Shown here one piece after another: positions 58,349 to 64,000 of a DNA stretch of 64,000 bases; the stretch's first letter is position 1; each line of letters begins with the position of its first letter. The translations under genes and the position numbers were made by a program. This DNA is from Enterobacter chuandaensis (GTDB taxonomy: Bacteria > Pseudomonadota > Gammaproteobacteria > Enterobacterales > Enterobacteriaceae). Below the pieces are notes generated by a model. The model had not been told where the DNA came from and did not search any database. It saw nothing but the letters and a program-made list of their open reading frames with translations. The stretch covers positions 62,001 through 126,000 of the forward strand of contig NZ_QZCS01000006.1 of NCBI RefSeq assembly GCF_003594915.1, read 5' to 3'.

Positions 58349-58852
58349 TTAGCTGAGGCGTTGTGGCCCGGCACGGATGCCGTGAGCCTGGCTAATCCAG
58401 GTTGAAATGGAGAATGATGCTGGGGGAACAAACCAGGTTTGTGCCGTCTGGCTCACGGTTACAGGCGGCTGGTTGTCCTGCGTCAGAAGCGCATTAAGCG
58501 TATCGAGCAGGGCAAGATGCTGAGCCTGAACCGGCAGCGTTTCTTCCGCAGCAGGCATCGTCTGCGGCGCCATCGCGAACGACAGATGACGGATAACCGT
58601 GCGGATGGCGTGTTGCTGCCAGTAATCAACGGAGAAATTTGGACGACGGCTGGCTTCAAGCCATGCGAGGTTAGTAAAGTTAACCCGCGTCGAGAGATCG
58701 TGTTTGGTCGTAGTGGAACGTGCTGGCGTCGCCGCTTCCGCGCTGTTGCTGAGCGCAGGCAAGCCGAGACTCGCCGCGACCATCCCTAATAAGAGATGCG
58801 GCCAGAAGTAACGTCTGCCAAATTGTCGCCAGCGCGTCAGTATTCCGCTCAC
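58349..58852 (-). CDS. secM: Secretion monitor SecM
   Basis: SecM is an exported arrest peptide whose stalling frees the secA ribosome site when secretion is slow. It has 167 residues from GTG 58852 (E. coli also starts at GTG). The long signal sequence ([21 protein letters not shown]) is followed by a variable middle. The arrest motif [17 protein letters not shown] at F147-P163 keeps FxxxxWIxxxxGIRAGP. The segment before the motif is shorter and unlike E. coli. GGAGCAG lies directly upstream. The secA start is 59 bp after the stop. Confidence 0.93.
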   Translation of the reverse strand: MSGILTRWRQFGRRYFWPHLLLGMVAASLGLPALSNSAEAATPARSTTTKHDLSTRVNFTNLAWLEASRRPNFSVDYWQQHAIRTVIRHLSFAMAPQTMPAAEETLPVQAQHLALLDTLNALLTQDNQPPVTVSQTAQTWFVPPASFSISTWISQAHGIRAGPQRLS

Positions 58853-59053
58853 CTGCTCCACCACATAAGCCAGCCTGTTACAGGCTGAAGCCAGTTATTC
58901 TTTTTTAGCGCCCAGATATTACCACTAAAGCCAATACACAGCAGCAGGAATGACGTCTTGTCGCAGGGAAAAACGGTCAAGAATGCAGCTAACGCACAGA
59001 TTTTCTGCGCCGGGTAATTTAAGAAAAGAAGCTGGAGTCGCCAAAGAAGGGAT

Positions 59054-59108
59054 AAAAATAAAAACGACTGGTCTTCCTGGTCGGAGAGAGTACCAGGTTA
59101 ACCAGTCG
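59054..59108 (-). terminator. lpxC terminator
   Basis: On the minus strand CGACTGGTtaACCTGGT pairs with ACCAGGaaGACCAGTCG (59065-59108), then TTTTTATTTTT (59054-59064). It is a strong hairpin 25 bp after the lpxC stop and suggests that secM-secA depends partly on its own promoter. Confidence 0.88.
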
Positions 59109-59132
59109 ATTTTTTACGAACGGTATAGACCG

Positions 59133-60071
<939 letters not shown>

Positions 60072-60151
60072 CTATCCAACCGAGAGTGTATATCACTAAC
60101 GGTGGGCCAGTTTAGCACAAAGAGCGCAAATCCCCAAATTCCAGCCAATTC

Positions 60152-61303
60152 TTAGTCAGCTTGCTTACGAAGGAACGCCGGGATGTCCAGATAATCTGGC
60201 TCTTTCGCCGTTTGCGGCGTTGGGTCGTTCACTACTTTCGCGGCCGGTTTTTGCTCCTGAGTCAGAGGAGACATACCGTGCTGCTGGTAACGATCCATTA
60301 CCGGTTGCTGAGTCTGCTTGTTGGTCACGAGGGTGATCTCAGGACGCTTGTCCATACCGATACCGGTCGCAACAACGGTAACACGCAGCTCGTCGTTCAT
60401 TTCCGGGTCAAGGGAAGTACCGATTACCACGGTCGCGTTGTCAGAGGCGAACGCACGGATGGTGTTACCCACGGTTTCGAACTCATCCAGACGCAGGTCA
60501 AAGCCAGCGGTAATGTTGACCAGCACGCCGCGCGCACCAGACAGATCGATATCTTCCAGCAGTGGAGAAGAGATCGCCATTTCAGCCGCTTCTTCCGCAC
60601 GGTCTTCACCGCTTGCCACGCCAGAGCCCATCATCGCGTAGCCCATTTCAGACATCACGGTGCGAACGTCTGCAAAGTCAACGTTCATCAGGCCAGGACG
60701 GGTAATCAGTTCAGCGATACCCTGAACCGCGCCTTTCAGCACGTCGTTTGCTGCACCGAACGCGTCCAGCAGGGAGATACCGCGACCCAGAACTTTCAGC
60801 AGCTTGTCGTTCGGGATGGTAATCAGCGAGTCCACATGCTTGGACAACTCGGTGATACCCTGCTCCGCGAAGGCCATACGCTTCTTACCTTCGAAGTTGA
60901 AAGGCTTGGTCACGACAGCAACGGTCAGGATACCTAAATCTTTTGCCACTTCAGCCACAACAGGTGCTGCACCGGTACCGGTACCGCCGCCCATACCAGC
61001 TGCGATGAAGACCATGTCCGCACCTTCCAGTGCAGCACGCAGGGCTTCACGATCTTCTTCAGCCGCGTTGCGACCGACTTCCGGGTTAGCCCCAGCGCCC
61101 AGCCCTTTGGTGATACCACCGCCGATCTGGATAGTCTGGCCTACAGCCGTTTTACGCAGTGCCTGCGCATCGGTGTTAACTGCGAAGAATTCAACACCTT
61201 CAATGCGTTCACGCACCATATGCTCTACGGCGTTACCGCCGCCGCCACCGACGCCGATGACTTTAATCACCGCGTCGTTGGTCAGTTCCATAGGTTCAAA
61301 CAT
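60152..61303 (-). CDS. ftsZ: Cell division tubulin FtsZ
   Basis: FtsZ is a GTPase that forms the division ring. It has 383 residues. The tubulin signature is MGGGTGTGAAPV near 105-116 and the T7 loop NVDFADV is near 207. The C-terminal peptide DYLDIPAFLRKQAD, which binds FtsA, ZipA and MinC/ZapD, is intact. GGAGAGAAATT precedes ATG 61303. Confidence 0.99.
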   Translation of the reverse strand: MFEPMELTNDAVIKVIGVGGGGGNAVEHMVRERIEGVEFFAVNTDAQALRKTAVGQTIQIGGGITKGLGAGANPEVGRNAAEEDREALRAALEGADMVFIAAGMGGGTGTGAAPVVAEVAKDLGILTVAVVTKPFNFEGKKRMAFAEQGITELSKHVDSLITIPNDKLLKVLGRGISLLDAFGAANDVLKGAVQGIAELITRPGLMNVDFADVRTVMSEMGYAMMGSGVASGEDRAEEAAEMAISSPLLEDIDLSGARGVLVNITAGFDLRLDEFETVGNTIRAFASDNATVVIGTSLDPEMNDELRVTVVATGIGMDKRPEITLVTNKQTQQPVMDRYQQHGMSPLTQEQKPAAKVVNDPTPQTAKEPDYLDIPAFLRKQAD

Positions 61304-61366
61304 AATTTCTCTCTCCGTTGTGCCTGTCGCCCGAGACCGCTAATTCTCTCCGGTCTCTTAAAAAAA

Positions 61367-62623
61367 TTAAAACTCTTTTCGCAACCAGTTGTTCAGTCGT
61401 TTGACCCACGACCCCACTGAGACGCGTTTTTCCACTTCTGCTTCACCACTGAGATGAGATTCCTTCCCGTAGTGGAGCAGGCCCACAGCCGTTGAATAGT
61501 ACGGCTCCTGAGCATAATCCGTTAAACCGGTAATATTCAGCGGCGCACCAATACGCACCTGCGTATGGAACACGCGCTGAGCACAGGCCGCAAGACCTTC
61601 AATTTGCGCTGCACCGCCGGTTAATACAATCCCCGCCGCAAGATGATGCTTAACACCCTGCTGACGAAGCTGTTCCTGAAGCTGTAAAATTTCTTCGTTG
61701 ACCAGGTTGAGCAGCTCGGTATAGCGCGGCTCAATCACCTCTGCCAACGTCTGGCGCTGCAGGCTACGCGGCGGACGGCCGCCCACGCTTGGCACTTCAA
61801 CGCTCTCATCTTTGCCAACAATGGAACCCAGCGCACAGCCGTGGCGCACTTTAATCGCTTCTGCATCGCTCGGTGGCGTACCAAAAGCGTAAGCAATATC
61901 GCTGGTCACAACGTTCCCTGCATACGGGATCACTTTGGTGTGGCGCAGCGCACCGCCGGTATACACGGCCATGTCCATTGTACCACCACCGATATCGACC
62001 ACACAGACACCCAGTTCACGTTCGTCTTCGGTCAGCACGGAATAACTTGCCGCCAGACCGGCGAAAATAAGTTGGTCAACTTTCAGGCCACAACGTTCAA
62101 CGGCTTTTACAATGTTCTTCGCCATATCGTTGTGACATGTGATCAGGTGCACTTTTGCCTGCATACGCACGCCAGACAGACCAACCGGGTTCTTGATCCC
62201 TTCCTGGTAGTCGATCGCATATTCCTGCGGGATCACGTGCAGCACGCGATGTTCATCGCGCACGCGCACGGACTTCGCCGTATGCACAACATTCTCAACG
62301 TCTTCCTGCGTCACTTCTTCTTCGGAAATCGGCACCATACCGATTTCGTTCTGGCAGCTAATGTGCTTGCCAGAAAGGGCCAGATAGACAGAAGAAATCT
62401 GGCAATCTGCCATTAATTCAGCCTGATCGATGGCGCGCTGTACGCATTTCACCACCGACTCAAGGTCGTTTACCCCACCTTTATCCATACCACGGGACGG
62501 GCAACTGCCCACGCCAATGATATTGACCATACCGTCGGGCAGAACTTCCCCTACTAAAGCGGCAACCTTCGCGGTGCCAATCTCCAGTCCAACTACCAGT
62601 TTTCTGTCCGTCGCCTTGATCAT
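61367..62623 (-). CDS. ftsA: Cell division actin-like protein FtsA
   Basis: FtsA tethers FtsZ to the membrane and recruits late division proteins. It has 418 residues, two fewer than E. coli. The actin-type phosphate loop is [17 protein letters not shown] near 9-25 and the second is [15 protein letters not shown] near 205-220. The C-terminal amphipathic membrane helix is [18 protein letters not shown] 62623 overlaps the ftsQ stop by 4 bases (ATGA). Confidence 0.98.
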   Translation of the reverse strand: MIKATDRKLVVGLEIGTAKVAALVGEVLPDGMVNIIGVGSCPSRGMDKGGVNDLESVVKCVQRAIDQAELMADCQISSVYLALSGKHISCQNEIGMVPISEEEVTQEDVENVVHTAKSVRVRDEHRVLHVIPQEYAIDYQEGIKNPVGLSGVRMQAKVHLITCHNDMAKNIVKAVERCGLKVDQLIFAGLAASYSVLTEDERELGVCVVDIGGGTMDMAVYTGGALRHTKVIPYAGNVVTSDIAYAFGTPPSDAEAIKVRHGCALGSIVGKDESVEVPSVGGRPPRSLQRQTLAEVIEPRYTELLNLVNEEILQLQEQLRQQGVKHHLAAGIVLTGGAAQIEGLAACAQRVFHTQVRIGAPLNITGLTDYAQEPYYSTAVGLLHYGKESHLSGEAEVEKRVSVGSWVKRLNNWLRKEF

Positions 62624-63462
62624 TGTTGTTCTGCCTGTACCTGTGCCTGATTCTGTTGCTGATTAGGTTCCTCGACCGGAGCCGGCTCCCAACCGACTGC
62701 TGCGCCTGAGTCATAGCGCAAATCAACGTAGCTTATCCGTTTGCCGTCCGTCTGCGCCTGCTGTTGTAAAACCGGGTAAAGTTCTACAAAACGCGCCAGA
62801 CGTTTCATTGTGTCGCCGCGTCCCAGGTTTAGCTTTATGCCGTTCGTCAACGTCAACTGCCAGGAGCGGCGCGCCGTCATCGCAGCATCTTTTAACGTAA
62901 ACCTGTCCTTCGCCAGCACCTGCCCCATTTCACGAAAACCCTGCAATACTTCGTTTTCGCTACCTTCAGGGCCATACAACATCGGTAAATTTTGCTTGTT
63001 GACACGATCGCTCGGGACGCTGAAGGAATTTCCGTCTACGTCAACCATGTGCTGATCATTCCAACGCGCAATGGGCACATATTCAACCAGATGAATCTTC
63101 AATTCATCAGGCCATTGCTTTCTGACACTCGCCTGTTTTATCCATGGCAGCCGTTCAATCTGGCTCTGGATAATATTGACGTCCTGCGTCATAAAGGTGC
63201 CAGGCGATCCCAGCGCCAGAATAGACTGGCGAATATCATCGTTACGCGTGTAGTGACGCTCGCCGGTCACCACCAGCTTTGACAGCGGCAGGCGCTGCGC
63301 ATCTTCCATCCAGCCCAGCACCATCCAGCCGCTGATAAACACGGTGCACAGCACCCCGAGCAGGAAAATTATCCCTGCAAGACGCGTTCCATTACTCCGG
63401 CGTGAAGACGTGTATTCTTCTTCGTCATCGCGGTTGCGCGTGTTCAATGCAGCCTGAGACAT
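62620..63462 (-). CDS. ftsQ: Cell division protein FtsQ
   Basis: This is a bitopic protein of the FtsQLB complex linking cytoplasmic and periplasmic division proteins. It has 280 residues. A cytoplasmic tail and one membrane segment (about 29-50) precede the POTRA domain (about 57-126, [19 protein letters not shown]) and the beta domain. The C-terminal tail is Gln-rich ([14 protein letters not shown]). The gap to ddlB is 1 base and it overlaps ftsA, giving tight coupling. Confidence 0.97.
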   Translation of the reverse strand: MSQAALNTRNRDDEEEYTSSRRSNGTRLAGIIFLLGVLCTVFISGWMVLGWMEDAQRLPLSKLVVTGERHYTRNDDIRQSILALGSPGTFMTQDVNIIQSQIERLPWIKQASVRKQWPDELKIHLVEYVPIARWNDQHMVDVDGNSFSVPSDRVNKQNLPMLYGPEGSENEVLQGFREMGQVLAKDRFTLKDAAMTARRSWQLTLTNGIKLNLGRGDTMKRLARFVELYPVLQQQAQTDGKRISYVDLRYDSGAAVGWEPAPVEEPNQQQNQAQVQAEQQ

Positions 63463-63463
63463 A

Positions 63464-64000
63464 TCAGCCCGCCTGGTCCAGAATACGTACGACTAACTGC
63501 GAGAAGCTCATTCCCGCCTGACGCGCGGCCATCGGCACAAGGCTGTGGCTGGTCATGCCTGGAGACGTGTTTGCTTCCAGCAGATAAAATTGCCCGTCTT
63601 GATCCTGCATCACATCAATGCGCCCCCAGCCGCTGCACCCCAGTACATTCCAGGCTTTAAGCACCAGAGACTGTAATTCGGCTTCACGCTCGGCTTCAAG
63701 ACCAGATGGACAGAAATATTGCGTCTCGTCAGAGAGATACTTCGCCTCATAATCATAGAAGACGCCAGCAGGTTGGATGCGAATCGACGGTAAAATTTCT
63801 TCACCCAGCATTGCGACGGTAAATTCCGGGCCGCTGAGCCATTTTTCAATCAAAACTTCTTCATCATGTTGAAAAGCCAGCGCTAAAGCGGACGCTAAAT
63901 CGACAGCTTTATCGACCTTTGACATCCCCACGCTCGACCCTTCCCGGCTCGGCTTAACAATAACCGGTAAGCCCAGTGCCGCAATGCGTGCATTAACGCT
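63464..64000 (-). CDS. ddlB: D-alanine--D-alanine ligase B, C-terminal part (cut by window edge)
   Basis: DdlB is a cytoplasmic ATP-grasp ligase that makes the D-Ala-D-Ala dipeptide for peptidoglycan. Only the last 178 residues are present, reading in at the window edge with ...[18 protein letters not shown]. The remaining motifs are [11 protein letters not shown], the ATP/Mg block GRIDVM and [17 protein letters not shown]. ftsQ follows with a 1-base gap. Confidence 0.96.
   Translation of the reverse strand, partial: SVNARIAALGLPVIVKPSREGSSVGMSKVDKAVDLASALALAFQHDEEVLIEKWLSGPEFTVAMLGEEILPSIRIQPAGVFYDYEAKYLSDETQYFCPSGLEAEREAELQSLVLKAWNVLGCSGWGRIDVMQDQDGQFYLLEANTSPGMTSHSLVPMAARQAGMSFSQLVVRILDQAG

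Overview
This window is almost entirely conserved chromosomal backbone of an enterobacterium close to Enterobacter and its relatives. The gene order from mrcB to ddlB matches the 2 to 4 minute region of the E. coli chromosome, read in the opposite orientation. Most proteins have the same length as their E. coli counterparts and look near-identical to them. Genus-level placement is inference from gene content and protein similarity. I see no rRNA, tRNA, CRISPR array, integrase or insertion sequence.

Layout. 1-3000: the 5' part of mrcB and hrpB (minus). 3000-9950: thpR, sfsA, dksA, gluQRS, pcnB, folK, panB, panC, panD (plus), covering RNA metabolism, the stringent-response cofactor, folate and pantothenate. 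10200-17200: a visibly more AT-rich seven-gene chaperone-usher fimbrial operon of the Yad (EcpD/HtrE) type, here between panD and yadE rather than between folK and panB as in E. coli. 17200-22130: yadE, yadI, the ABC exporter yadGH, carbonic anhydrase can, and hpt. 22330-29040: gcd, cueO, yacC, speE, speD, yacL. 29220-42200: acnB, a DUF3300/DUF2950 pair, then lpd, aceF, aceE and pdhR, the pyruvate dehydrogenase cluster. 42700-44100: aroP. 44270-46630: an accessory sugar symporter and GH43 glycosidase pair. 46640-52220: ampE, ampD, nadC, and the type IV pilus genes ppdD-hofB-hofC. 52260-64000: guaC, coaE, zapD, yacG, mutT, secA, secM, and the distal end of the division and cell-wall (dcw) cluster, lpxC, ftsZ, ftsA, ftsQ and ddlB, which runs off the end of the window.

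Regulation readable from the DNA includes a perfect PdhR box before pdhR, a MerR-type 19-bp-spaced promoter with a CueR dyad before cueO, a perfect CRP site before gcd, and an AUU start codon for pcnB. It also includes a CRP plus AraC half-site arrangement before the GH43 operon that closely copies the araBAD control region. The least explained stretch is 31.95-32.7 kb between acnB and the DUF3300 gene. It holds a tiny proline-rich reading frame whose start lies in a hairpin and which is followed by a strong intrinsic terminator. On the other strand is a 38-codon hydrophobic reading frame with its own terminator-like hairpin. A short GC-rich palindrome family (CCCTCTCCC...GGGAGAGGG) recurs at gene ends.
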